DNA of 64,000 nt from Sideroxydans sp. Its GTDB lineage: Bacteria; Pseudomonadota; Gammaproteobacteria; Burkholderiales; Gallionellaceae. The position numbers and the translations under genes were made by a program. Location: positions 62,001 to 126,000 of the forward strand of contig WGNQ01000004.1 of assembly GCA_016124455.1 (NCBI GenBank). The letters run 5' to 3'. Shown piece by piece: positions 14,682-25,673 of the stretch. Numbering within the stretch: the first letter of the stretch is position 1; every line of letters starts with the position of its first letter. Below the pieces are notes generated by a model. That model was not told the DNA's origin, searched no databases, and worked only from the letters and a program-made list of their open reading frames with translations.

Positions 14682-16025
14682 CTACTTCCCGATGCAAAAG
14701 CCGCCGAAAATCTCGCCCAGCAAGTCGTCAGCCGTAAATTCGCCCGTGATGGCATTAAGCGCTTCCTGGGCCAGACGCAGCTCTTCCGCCATAAATTCGG
14801 CCTGGGCGGTTACGCCTGCAGCGCGCTGCAGATGGGCTCGCGCATCAAGCAAGGCCCTAATATGTCGTTCACGCGCCATGAACACCCCGGACTCTTCATG
14901 CCAGCCTATCAATTCCAGCAATTTGTCGCATAACAGGTTTACACCAGAACCGGTTTTTGCGGACAGGAAAATATTGCACTCCCCGCCCGCCTCTTCCACC
15001 TGCGCAGGTTGTCCGGTCAGGTCAATCTTGTTGAAAATTTTCAGTCTGGGAATGTTGGGTGGTAATCCGGCAAGTATTTGCTGGTCACTCTGCGCGGATG
15101 CATCACCGCTGGCATCTGCCAACAACAAGATGGCATCCGCCTTTTTCACGGCATGATGCGTCCGCTCAATCCCCATTTGCTCGACCTTGTCCTGCGCCTC
15201 CCTCAACCCGGCCGTATCAACTATATGCAACGGAATGCCATTTAGCTGGATTGCCTGGCGAATGACATCGCGCGTCGTACCCGGAACATCGCTGACCAGG
15301 GCAACCTCTTCGCCGCTAAGCCAGTTAAGAAGACTGGACTTCCCCACATTGGGTTGCCCAACAAGCACGACATATGCCCCTTCACGCAACAAGCTGCCCT
15401 GTTGTGCCCGGGCAAGGACTTGTTCCAGCCCATGGGCTATCGCATCCAGGCTTTCGCTGCGCTTCTCGACATCCAGTATGTCCACCTCCTCTTCCGGAAA
15501 GTCCAGCATGGCTTCTACCAGCATGCGTAACCGGATTAGCGCTCCAACCAGATGGTGTACTGCTTGCGAAAATTCTCCCTGCAAGGAGCGCATTGCGCAT
15601 CGTGCGGCCTGGCTGGTAGAGGCATCGATCAGATCGGCCACGCTTTCAGCCTGGGCAAGATCAAGTTTGTTATTGAGGAATGCGCGCTGGGTAAACTCCC
15701 CTGGCTGCGCAAGGCGAGCCCCCAGTTCCAGGCATCGCTGCAAGACCAGCTGGGGCATGGCGATGCCGCCGTGGCCCTGCAACTCCAGCACATTTTCTCC
15801 GGTATATGAATGCGGCGCCGGAAAAAACAGGGCTACGCCCTGATCGATCACTTGCCCCTGTGCGTCGAGAAACGAGGAAAAGCTTGCTTGGCGCGGACTC
15901 GGGAGTTTACCCAGGATGGATTGCGTCAACCAGGAAAGGTCAGGACCGGAAATCCTGACAATCCCGATGCCGCCCCTGCCCTGAGGGGTAGCAATCGCAA
16001 CAATGTTGTCAGGCTTTGCCGACAC
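14682..16025 (-). CDS. mnmE: tRNA modification GTPase MnmE (TrmE)
   Basis: 447 aa. GQPNVGKSSLLNWLSGEEVALVSDVPGTTRD, C-terminal FCIGK. Confidence 0.97.
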   Translation of the reverse strand: MSAKPDNIVAIATPQGRGGIGIVRISGPDLSWLTQSILGKLPSPRQASFSSFLDAQGQVIDQGVALFFPAPHSYTGENVLELQGHGGIAMPQLVLQRCLELGARLAQPGEFTQRAFLNNKLDLAQAESVADLIDASTSQAARCAMRSLQGEFSQAVHHLVGALIRLRMLVEAMLDFPEEEVDILDVEKRSESLDAIAHGLEQVLARAQQGSLLREGAYVVLVGQPNVGKSSLLNWLSGEEVALVSDVPGTTRDVIRQAIQLNGIPLHIVDTAGLREAQDKVEQMGIERTHHAVKKADAILLLADASGDASAQSDQQILAGLPPNIPRLKIFNKIDLTGQPAQVEEAGGECNIFLSAKTGSGVNLLCDKLLELIGWHEESGVFMARERHIRALLDARAHLQRAAGVTAQAEFMAEELRLAQEALNAITGEFTADDLLGEIFGGFCIGK

Positions 16026-17658
16026 CTTTGGGCTTGGCCTCTACCGACCGTGTAATCACCCACTGTTGGGTAATAGATAGCACGTTGTTTACAACGGAAT
16101 ATAACACCAGCCCGGCAGGGAAGAAGAAGAACACCACGCTAAACACCAATGGCATGATTTGCATGACTTTCGCTTGCATCGGATCCGGCGGCGTTGGGTT
16201 CAGCTTGGTCTGAACAAACATGCTGATGCCCATAATTAGCGGCAATACATAGTAGGGATCCGCTGCCGACAGGTCGTTAATCCAGCCAAAAAACGGCGCG
16301 TGGCGCAGCTCAACGCTGGAAAGAATCGCCCAATACAACGAAATAAACACCGGGATTTGAATCACAACCGGCAGGCAGCCGCCTAACGGGTTGATTTTTT
16401 CCGTCTTGTACAGCTCCATCATTGCCTTATGCAGATGCTCGCGGTCGTCGGCATATTGCTGCTTGATTTTTTCCAGCTTGGGCGCAACCAGCCGCATTTT
16501 CGCCATAGAACGATAACTTGCTGCCGACAATGGGAAAAAAACCAGTTTGATCAAAACCGTCAGCAATATAATCGCCACCCCCCAATTGCCAACCCAGCCA
16601 TGCAATAAGGTCAGTAGCCAGAACAACGGAGTGGCAATGATGGTCAGCCAGCCATAATCTACCGTTAGGCCCAAACCCGGGGCAATTTTGTTCAATGAGG
16701 TCTGCGCCGGCCCCGCATACAGGGAAATTGCTACTGAGCCAGTTTTCCCTGGGTCAATGGTTGAAACGGGCAAAATGACACCGGCAGAATACAGTTTGTT
16801 GTCCAGCGCTTTGGTGTAAAACTCGCGCTGAGTATTGCCCTGCGGCAACCAGGCCGCTACAAAATAATGCTGCAGCATTGCTATCCAGCCATTGTCTGCC
16901 GTCTTGGGATAGCTGGTTTTATTTTTCTCTATACTTGAAAAATCAACCTTTTGAAACTTTTCCTGTTCCGTATAAACCGCTGGTCCGACATATGTGGGGA
17001 CAAACTTCGAGTCTCCTTCAGGTTTATTGCTGTCGCGCACCAACTGAAAATATGCGGAGGGGCTTATTGGCGCCAGCCCTTGATTATCAATTTCATACCC
17101 AATATCAATTACATAACTCCCTCGATGGAATGTATATGTTTTTATTACCTTAATTCCTGATTGGGTAGTCGCAACAAAATGCACCTGGAGCTTGTTTTCT
17201 CCCTCGGCCAACTGCACATCCCCGCCACCCTGAACCGTGAACAGCGTGTTGTGCGTTGGCAACTCGTTACCCAGCAGTCCTGTCTGGGCTATATAAGTAT
17301 TGGCTACATCGCGATCCTGCAACAAAACAAATGGTTTGCTCTTGTCCTTGGCATCTCGATGCTTCAAAAACTGCAGCCGATGAAGATCGGCGCCAACAGT
17401 ATTGATTTCAGCAACGAGAAAATCTGTCGTTACCTTGATGTTCTGTCCCTGCAGATGATTTTGTTGCGAAGCAACCAGGCCCGCAGTTTCGCCTATTTTT
17501 AAAGCATCTTTTGCAGTAACTGATGTTGTGGATGATGATGGGCTAGTCGCCACTGGTACAGTTTGCACAATGGGATGTTGTGATCGCTGCCACCCATCCC
17601 ATAACAACAAAACCGAAAAAGAAAAAATAAGAAACAAGAACAGACGTTGAAAATCCAT
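16009..17658 (-). CDS. yidC: Membrane protein insertase YidC
   Basis: 549 aa. MDFQRLFLFLIFSFSVLLLWDGWQ, 60KD_IMP-type C-terminal domain. Confidence 0.97.
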   Translation of the reverse strand: MDFQRLFLFLIFSFSVLLLWDGWQRSQHPIVQTVPVATSPSSSTTSVTAKDALKIGETAGLVASQQNHLQGQNIKVTTDFLVAEINTVGADLHRLQFLKHRDAKDKSKPFVLLQDRDVANTYIAQTGLLGNELPTHNTLFTVQGGGDVQLAEGENKLQVHFVATTQSGIKVIKTYTFHRGSYVIDIGYEIDNQGLAPISPSAYFQLVRDSNKPEGDSKFVPTYVGPAVYTEQEKFQKVDFSSIEKNKTSYPKTADNGWIAMLQHYFVAAWLPQGNTQREFYTKALDNKLYSAGVILPVSTIDPGKTGSVAISLYAGPAQTSLNKIAPGLGLTVDYGWLTIIATPLFWLLTLLHGWVGNWGVAIILLTVLIKLVFFPLSAASYRSMAKMRLVAPKLEKIKQQYADDREHLHKAMMELYKTEKINPLGGCLPVVIQIPVFISLYWAILSSVELRHAPFFGWINDLSAADPYYVLPLIMGISMFVQTKLNPTPPDPMQAKVMQIMPLVFSVVFFFFPAGLVLYSVVNNVLSITQQWVITRSVEAKPKGVGKA

Positions 17659-17678
17659 GTGGTTTCACCTATGACAAT

Positions 17679-17888
17679 CTATGGAACGGGATCATAACCG
17701 CCTGGATTCCAAGGGTTGCAGCGCATAATCCTTTTAATGCTTAGCCACACCCCCCGCAATACGCCATGTTTAGCGATTGCTTCACTGGCATAGCTGGAAC
17801 ATGTTGGAGTAAACCGACACGTGGGCGACAATAACGGGCTTATTAATAACTGGTAGGCACCGATTATTTTGATTAAAAATTGACGCAT
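17679..17888 (-). CDS. yidD: Membrane protein insertion efficiency factor
   Basis: 69 aa. [31 protein letters not shown]...[17 protein letters not shown]. Confidence 0.95.
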   Translation of the reverse strand: MRQFLIKIIGAYQLLISPLLSPTCRFTPTCSSYASEAIAKHGVLRGVWLSIKRIMRCNPWNPGGYDPVP

Positions 17889-18247
17889 TTTATTTTAATG
17901 TCGCTCAATAACTGAGCCAGCGCCTTTTGCCCATCATGTGCGGTTTCGCGACTCAGTGGACGGCGCAGGCGAACGATAATATCCAATGCACACCTAACTG
18001 GAAAATCGCGCCTGAACTCTTCCCTAATTAATCGTTTAACAAAATTTCTACTTACGGAAAGAGGGGATACTCGTTTACCTACTATTATTCCCAAACGAGA
18101 AACCCCTGCCTTGTTTTCCCGTGCATGGATAGTAAACCATTTGTTGTTACAAAATTGAGCGTTAAGCGCAAGCTTGAACTCTTCGCTGGATTTTATCCGG
18201 CGATAATTCGGTAATGTCTGTTTCTTATCAGACAGCAAGCCGCGCAC
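17873..18247 (-). CDS. rnpA: Ribonuclease P protein component (annotated GTG start overlaps rpmH by 20 nt; start uncertain)
   Basis: [25 protein letters not shown] motif, position between rpmH and yidD. Confidence 0.92.
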   Translation of the reverse strand: MRGLLSDKKQTLPNYRRIKSSEEFKLALNAQFCNNKWFTIHARENKAGVSRLGIIVGKRVSPLSVSRNFVKRLIREEFRRDFPVRCALDIIVRLRRPLSRETAHDGQKALAQLLSDIKIKCVNF

Positions 18248-18362
18248 GCCCTTTTGCTCTGCGCGCTTTAATTACCAGGCGCCCGCCTTTAGATTTCATG
18301 CGTACTAAAAATCCGTGTGTGCGCTTTCTTTTTGTAACTGATGGTTGGTATGTGCGTTTCAT
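18228..18362 (-). CDS. rpmH: 50S ribosomal protein L34
   Basis: Read directly: [44 protein letters not shown] (44 aa). Absent from the supplied ORF track because of its short length. Confidence 0.97.
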   Translation of the reverse strand: MKRTYQPSVTKRKRTHGFLVRMKSKGGRLVIKARRAKGRARLAV

Positions 18363-18452
18363 AATTAGTTGCTCCTGGATTCTTAACTCAAAGAACCCGC
18401 GATTACAATATTTACTGATGCTTATGTCAAGCTTATTTTACTTTTTAATACC

Positions 18453-18461
18453 TGTGGATAA
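18453..18461 (-). promoter_or_regulatory. DnaA box upstream of dnaA
   Basis: TGTGGATAA, whose reverse complement TTATCCACA is a perfect match to TTATNCACA. Confidence 0.75.
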
Positions 18462-18521
18462 CTTTTCGCATTGCTTGTAAACTTAACGGTAAATCAAGTT
18501 TAAGCGCAGAATTCGAAATAT

Positions 18522-19877
18522 ATGTCTGATAACAAATTGTGGGAGTCCTGCCTTCATTTTTTTGAAAACAGTCTTCCTCCTCAACAGTTTAATTCCTGGA
18601 TCAAGCCGCTGATTTTCGAAATCAAAGAAAACAGAATAACACTGACGGTTCCTAACAGCTTTACGTTGAAACTTGTTCAAGAACGTTTTTTGCCCGAAAT
18701 TTCAAAGCAGGCAGAATTATTTCTTTCTTCTCCCCCAACAATTGACTTGCGTTTGGGTTCAAAAAATTTATCCGTTAAAAATCCTGATATAAAAAATAGC
18801 GTTATTCCTTCAACGGAAGCTATAACTAATGCCATTAATCAAAAACCCGTTAAAAATCAAAATAAGCTCAATAAATTATTAACCTTTGATACATTTGTTC
18901 TCGGAAAAGCAAATCAATTGGCTCACGCAGCAGCGCTCCAGGTGGCAGAATCTCCCGGGGCAAGCTATAACCCATTGTTTATTTATGGGGGAGTTGGATT
19001 AGGAAAAACCCATTTAATTCAAGCTATTGGTAATCATGTAAAAAAGCTGGATCCCCAGGCGAAGATATTTTATGTGCATGCGACAAATTACGTTTCTGAT
19101 GTAGTTCGTGCTTTTCAAACAAAAAAGTTTGATGAATTCAAACAGTTTTACAACTCCCTTGATTTGTTACTGATTGACGATATTCAATTTATTGCCGACA
19201 AACCCGGCACACAACAAGAATTTTTTTATACACTGAATACCTTAATTGATGGGCACAAACAGATAGTTATCACCTGTGATACTTTTCCTAAAGAAATTTC
19301 TGGCATGGAACCGCGGCTTACTTCGCGATTTAGCTGGGGATTGACGGTTGCTATCGAACCACCTAACCTTGAAATGAGGGTAGCTATATTATTGCAAAAA
19401 GCTGCGAGAACAAAAACCCAAATTGATGAATCTGTTGCATTTTTCATTGCAAAACATGTCAGATCCAATATCAGGGAGCTTGAGGGTGCGCTTATTCGTG
19501 TAGAAGCGTATTCAAAATTTCATAATCAGCCAATTTCAATTGAACTAGCTAAAGAATCACTCAAAGATTTATTGGCTTCTCAAAATAAACAGGTTTCAAT
19601 TGAAAATATACAAAAAACCGTGGCCGATTATTATCGAATTAAAGTAGTAGATTTATTATCTAAAAAAAGAACCAGGGCAATTGCCCGCCCCAGACAAATT
19701 GCTATGTATCTGGCACGAGAATTAACTCAATTAAGCCTGCCTGAAATTGGAGGGGCCTTTGGTGACCGTGACCATACAACTGTTTTACATGCTTGCAAGA
19801 CCATTGAAAATTTAAGAAATGTTGATGCCTTAATAAATTCTGATTTCAATTTATTAAATCAAACATTAAGAAACTAA
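18522..19877 (+). CDS. dnaA: Chromosomal replication initiator DnaA
   Basis: 451 aa. NPLFIYGGVGLGKTHLIQAIGN, C-terminal GDRDHTTVLHACKTIE. Confidence 0.98.
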   Translation: MSDNKLWESCLHFFENSLPPQQFNSWIKPLIFEIKENRITLTVPNSFTLKLVQERFLPEISKQAELFLSSPPTIDLRLGSKNLSVKNPDIKNSVIPSTEAITNAINQKPVKNQNKLNKLLTFDTFVLGKANQLAHAAALQVAESPGASYNPLFIYGGVGLGKTHLIQAIGNHVKKLDPQAKIFYVHATNYVSDVVRAFQTKKFDEFKQFYNSLDLLLIDDIQFIADKPGTQQEFFYTLNTLIDGHKQIVITCDTFPKEISGMEPRLTSRFSWGLTVAIEPPNLEMRVAILLQKAARTKTQIDESVAFFIAKHVRSNIRELEGALIRVEAYSKFHNQPISIELAKESLKDLLASQNKQVSIENIQKTVADYYRIKVVDLLSKKRTRAIARPRQIAMYLARELTQLSLPEIGGAFGDRDHTTVLHACKTIENLRNVDALINSDFNLLNQTLRN

Positions 19878-20052
19878 GTGTGTATATAGTGATAAAAAAT
19901 AGTTTTTAAAAAAACTATTCACAAGTAGTCCATTGATTTAGGCAAAGTTATCAACATACTTAGTTTCATATTAATTAGCTGATAAATAACAATAATAATA
20001 TATATTAACAATAACACTCCTGCTTATTTATTATTGTTTAAAAGGATAAATA
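19878..20052. other. Candidate oriC / AT-rich unwinding region between dnaA and dnaN
   Basis: About 175 bp and very AT-rich. Three near-consensus DnaA boxes (8/9): TGTGTATAT 19879-19887 (minus), CTATTCACA 19915-19923, TTATCAACA 19948-19956. The AT-rich run AATAATAATATATATTAACAATAA follows. Gene orientation diverges around this locus. Confidence 0.6.
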
Positions 20053-21159
20053 ATGTTTATAGATAAAATAGAAAAAGAAAATCTACTTAAACCGCTACAA
20101 ACAATTACAGGCATTGTTGAGCGTAAACAACCATTACCTATTCTTTCAAATGTATTGATACAAAAAGAAGGCATGGATTTTCGTTTTGTCGCAACTGATC
20201 TTGAAATACAGATTTCAACCAAATTGATCAGTACAGATCAAACGCCAGCCAATGAATCAATTACGGTAGGGGCTAAAAAACTACAAGAGATTCTGAGAAT
20301 ATTACCTGATGGAAGTAAAGTATCCTTTGATACTCAGAGCAGCAAGCTTCAAATAAAAACGGGAAAAAGTAAATTCAGTTTGCAAACGCTCCCAGCCCAG
20401 GATTTCCCTCAAATATCTGATCAGATAAATAATGCGGAAAAGGTTCAAATCAGCGAAGGTGTCTTTAAGAAATTACTGGGAACCGTTCAGTACGCAATGG
20501 CACAGCAGGATATTCGTTACTATTTGAATGGAGTTCTTGTAATAATAGAAGGCAATTCGCTTATATTGGTTGCTACAGACGGTCATCGCTTGGCATTCGC
20601 AAGTACACAACTGGAGGCTTCATATTCCAAATGTGAGGCTATATTACCCAGAAAAACAATTACTGAATTATTCAGGTTGCTGTCTGATACAAAAGATCAA
20701 ATAACATTTGAATTTGCTGAAAATCAGGTCAGGATAACTTTTGCTGAAGTTACTATGACTTCAAAAATTATCGATGGAAAGTTCCCTGATTATGGTCGTG
20801 TAGTTCCAAACTACACCAATCACTTGACACTCAATAGACTGGTTATATTGCAGGCGCTACAAAGAGCGGCGATATTATCTAATGAAAAATTCAGGGGTGT
20901 CCGTTTTGTGTTGACTGAAAAAAACCTGCGAATAATCAGTAATAATAGCGAGCAGGAAGAAGCCCAGGAAGATATAGAAACCGACTATCATGGAGTTGCT
21001 CTTGATATAGGATTCAACGTTAACTATCTGTTGGATGGACTAAATAATATTACAACAGATGATGTAATATTTTCTTTTGGCGATCCGAACAGCAGTATTT
21101 TGATAACCATACCCAATAACGATAATTTTAAATATGTCGTTATGCCGATGAGAATTTAA
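20053..21159 (+). CDS. dnaN: DNA polymerase III beta subunit (sliding clamp)
   Basis: 368 aa. C-terminal YVVMPMRI, LVATDGHRLAFA. Confidence 0.98.
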   Translation: MFIDKIEKENLLKPLQTITGIVERKQPLPILSNVLIQKEGMDFRFVATDLEIQISTKLISTDQTPANESITVGAKKLQEILRILPDGSKVSFDTQSSKLQIKTGKSKFSLQTLPAQDFPQISDQINNAEKVQISEGVFKKLLGTVQYAMAQQDIRYYLNGVLVIIEGNSLILVATDGHRLAFASTQLEASYSKCEAILPRKTITELFRLLSDTKDQITFEFAENQVRITFAEVTMTSKIIDGKFPDYGRVVPNYTNHLTLNRLVILQALQRAAILSNEKFRGVRFVLTEKNLRIISNNSEQEEAQEDIETDYHGVALDIGFNVNYLLDGLNNITTDDVIFSFGDPNSSILITIPNNDNFKYVVMPMRI

Positions 21160-21170
21160 CTTGATATTGA

Positions 21171-23642
<2,472 letters not shown>

Positions 23643-23644
23643 CG

Positions 23645-23675
23645 AAGTTGTCCGGGGCAACTCCCCGGATAACTT
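23645..23675. terminator. Hairpin between convergent gyrB and the reductase gene (possible bidirectional terminator)
   Basis: AAGTTGTCCGGGG-CAACT-CCCCGGATAACTT, a 13-bp stem with one G-T wobble. Weak T tract. Confidence 0.5.
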
Positions 23676-23694
23676 GAATATATTTAACCTGGAT

Positions 23695-24648
23695 TTAGAA
23701 CGGGTCAGCAAAAATATCGCGCGTAGCTGCCCCTGCAAGAAATGTCTGAGTTTTGGCCGACGTTACCATGGCCGGATTACCACATAGAAAAACTCGCCAG
23801 CCGGCAAGATCGGGATTGTCGGCAAGGGCGACGTCCAATACCATTCCTTTTGCAAACCCATTCACGGCAGGACCTTCGGATATGCAAGGTATATAGCTGA
23901 AATTCGAATTGGCTTCCTCCAGCTTTCTAAGTTCCTCAGCCAGATACAGTCCAGCAGTATTGTAAGCGCCATGGTAAAGGCGAATTTTCCCCTTATGCTT
24001 GTTATAAAGCGCATCACGTGCGATGCCATAAAGTGGGGCAAGACCGGATCCGGTGCCGATAAGAAGAATATCCTGCTCTGGCTTCCCAGGGACATAAAAA
24101 CAATTTCCTACGGCCATTGAAATACTCACGATATCGTTGACCTGAAGATTATTAAAGATCCAGTTGCTTACCAGCCCATCGGGTACTTTTCGCACATGCA
24201 GGAAAATATCTTCGTTAAGCGCGGGAACGCTTGCCAGAGAATATGAGCGCGAAGTTGTTTCATCTTTGTAGAAATTAATGAATTGCCCCGCACGATAATC
24301 GAAAGTCTGGGAAGGCTGGATCTTGATACCGATAATATCGCCGGCAAGTAGTTCAATACTGGAAACAGTGGCCCTTACCCGAGTAAGGGCGTCGTTGGGC
24401 AGAACGACTTCAATATCTTCTTCCGGGTAGCAGGAACACGCGAGGAAATAGTTTTGATCTATCAGGGTTGGCTTCAATCCCTCTTGGGCCTTGGGGGGGA
24501 CATTTCCGCCTACCGCCCGCAGCATACAGGTCTGGCAAATACCCGAATGACAGGAAGAAGGAATGGCAACACCTTGGGCAGTCAAACAATCAAGGACTGA
24601 TTTATCTTTGCAATCGTAAGACTGCCCGCCAAAGTTTACTTTAGGCAT
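23695..24648 (-). CDS. 2Fe-2S ferredoxin / FAD-NAD(P) oxidoreductase (FNR-family electron-transfer protein)
   Basis: 317 aa. CX4CX2C (CHSGICQTC) plus LACSC plant-type 2Fe-2S domain, then SRSYSLAS FAD-binding and IGTGSGLAPLYGIA NAD-binding motifs. Confidence 0.88.
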   Translation of the reverse strand: MPKVNFGGQSYDCKDKSVLDCLTAQGVAIPSSCHSGICQTCMLRAVGGNVPPKAQEGLKPTLIDQNYFLACSCYPEEDIEVVLPNDALTRVRATVSSIELLAGDIIGIKIQPSQTFDYRAGQFINFYKDETTSRSYSLASVPALNEDIFLHVRKVPDGLVSNWIFNNLQVNDIVSISMAVGNCFYVPGKPEQDILLIGTGSGLAPLYGIARDALYNKHKGKIRLYHGAYNTAGLYLAEELRKLEEANSNFSYIPCISEGPAVNGFAKGMVLDVALADNPDLAGWRVFLCGNPAMVTSAKTQTFLAGAATRDIFADPF

Positions 24649-24659
24649 AGGTGCTCAAC

Positions 24660-25022
24660 TTATCGGCCAAGAACGTCGTTTCTTGTGCTTTCGGCAATGG
24701 CCGCGGCTTGGGCAATCAGGTTGCCAGGAACGTTAAGCTCGGTAAGCGTGGCGCCAATGTGCTCCATGACAGCATCAAAATGCGAATCGTTGAGGCCTTG
24801 CGCTACAAGATGGGCATGTCCCCTTCTCATGTCTTCGCCGGTGTAGTTGTGCGGACCACCAAACGCCATGGTCAGAAAAGCCTTTTGCTTGGCGGCTTGC
24901 CTGTCCATGTCGACACCGTCAAAAAATCGTTTGATACGATCATCCTTTAAAACCTTGCGATAAAAAATATCTACTGCTGCGTTAACTGCAGGCTCGCCGC
25001 CAATTTCTTCATACAGGCTCAT
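24660..25022 (-). CDS. Group 1 truncated haemoglobin (trHbN-like)
   Basis: 120 aa. SLYEEIGGEPAVNAAVDIFYRKVL...FFDGVDM...AFGGPHNYTGEDMRRGHAHL. Confidence 0.93.
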   Translation of the reverse strand: MSLYEEIGGEPAVNAAVDIFYRKVLKDDRIKRFFDGVDMDRQAAKQKAFLTMAFGGPHNYTGEDMRRGHAHLVAQGLNDSHFDAVMEHIGATLTELNVPGNLIAQAAAIAESTRNDVLGR

Positions 25023-25131
25023 TATTTGGTCCTTTCAATAGTCAATTAATCAATCTTCCGGCATTCCCGGCGATTGTATGAATGCACGTTCAAATGTATA
25101 TTGATGAACAGTTTTTATATTCACCGCACAT

Positions 25132-25154
25132 AACATGCATTCTTTTTACATGTT
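25132..25154. promoter_or_regulatory. Candidate NsrR operator (11-1-11 inverted repeat)
   Basis: AACATGCATTC-T-TTTTACATGTT within the perfect outer repeat TAACATG...CATGTTA (25131-25155). Lies between the divergent globin and Rrf2-regulator genes. Confidence 0.6.
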
Positions 25155-25200
25155 ATGGTTCGAGAAATAATTTGTCAAGGAATGACTGAGCCAATTTGAT

Positions 25201-25650
25201 ATGCGCCTGACCCTCTATACCGATTATTCACTCCGAGTCCTGTTATATCTTGCATATAAACAAGACCAAACGGTTACCATTACGGAGTTGACGGAATTCT
25301 ATAATGTGTCAAGAAACCACTTGGTCAAGGTAGTACATGAGCTTGGAAAAAATGGGTATATCTTGACCAGCCGAGGCAAAAATGGGGGCATCCGGCTGGC
25401 TCGTTCTCCGGATGAAATTGCGATTGGTGAAGTAATAAGGGCGACAGAACCTGATATGGATTTGCTGGAGTGTTTTAATCCGGCAACGGATCAGTGTGTA
25501 ATTACCAAGGTGTGCAGCCTCAAATTTATCCTGTTTGAGGCAAAGGCAAATTTTGTCGCTGTTCTGGATAAATATACCCTTGCCGATGCAGCCAGAGCGG
25601 CAACGGGAAAGTCGCCGGAATTCAAATCCATACCAGTGGTACAGAGTTAG
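25201..25650 (+). CDS. Rrf2-family transcriptional regulator, NsrR-like
   Basis: 149 aa. MRLTLYTDYSLRVLLYLA, C-terminal Cys cluster LECFNPATDQCVITKVCSLK characteristic of Fe-S Rrf2 regulators such as NsrR. Confidence 0.85.
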   Translation: MRLTLYTDYSLRVLLYLAYKQDQTVTITELTEFYNVSRNHLVKVVHELGKNGYILTSRGKNGGIRLARSPDEIAIGEVIRATEPDMDLLECFNPATDQCVITKVCSLKFILFEAKANFVAVLDKYTLADAARAATGKSPEFKSIPVVQS

Positions 25651-25673
25651 GCTATCAGCATTGACCTATAACG

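Noticed and set aside
25088-25109. GTTCA...TGAAC repeat as a second NsrR site
   Set aside because: Only 5-bp arms and poor fit to the 11-1-11 arrangement. Likely chance in AT-rich sequence.
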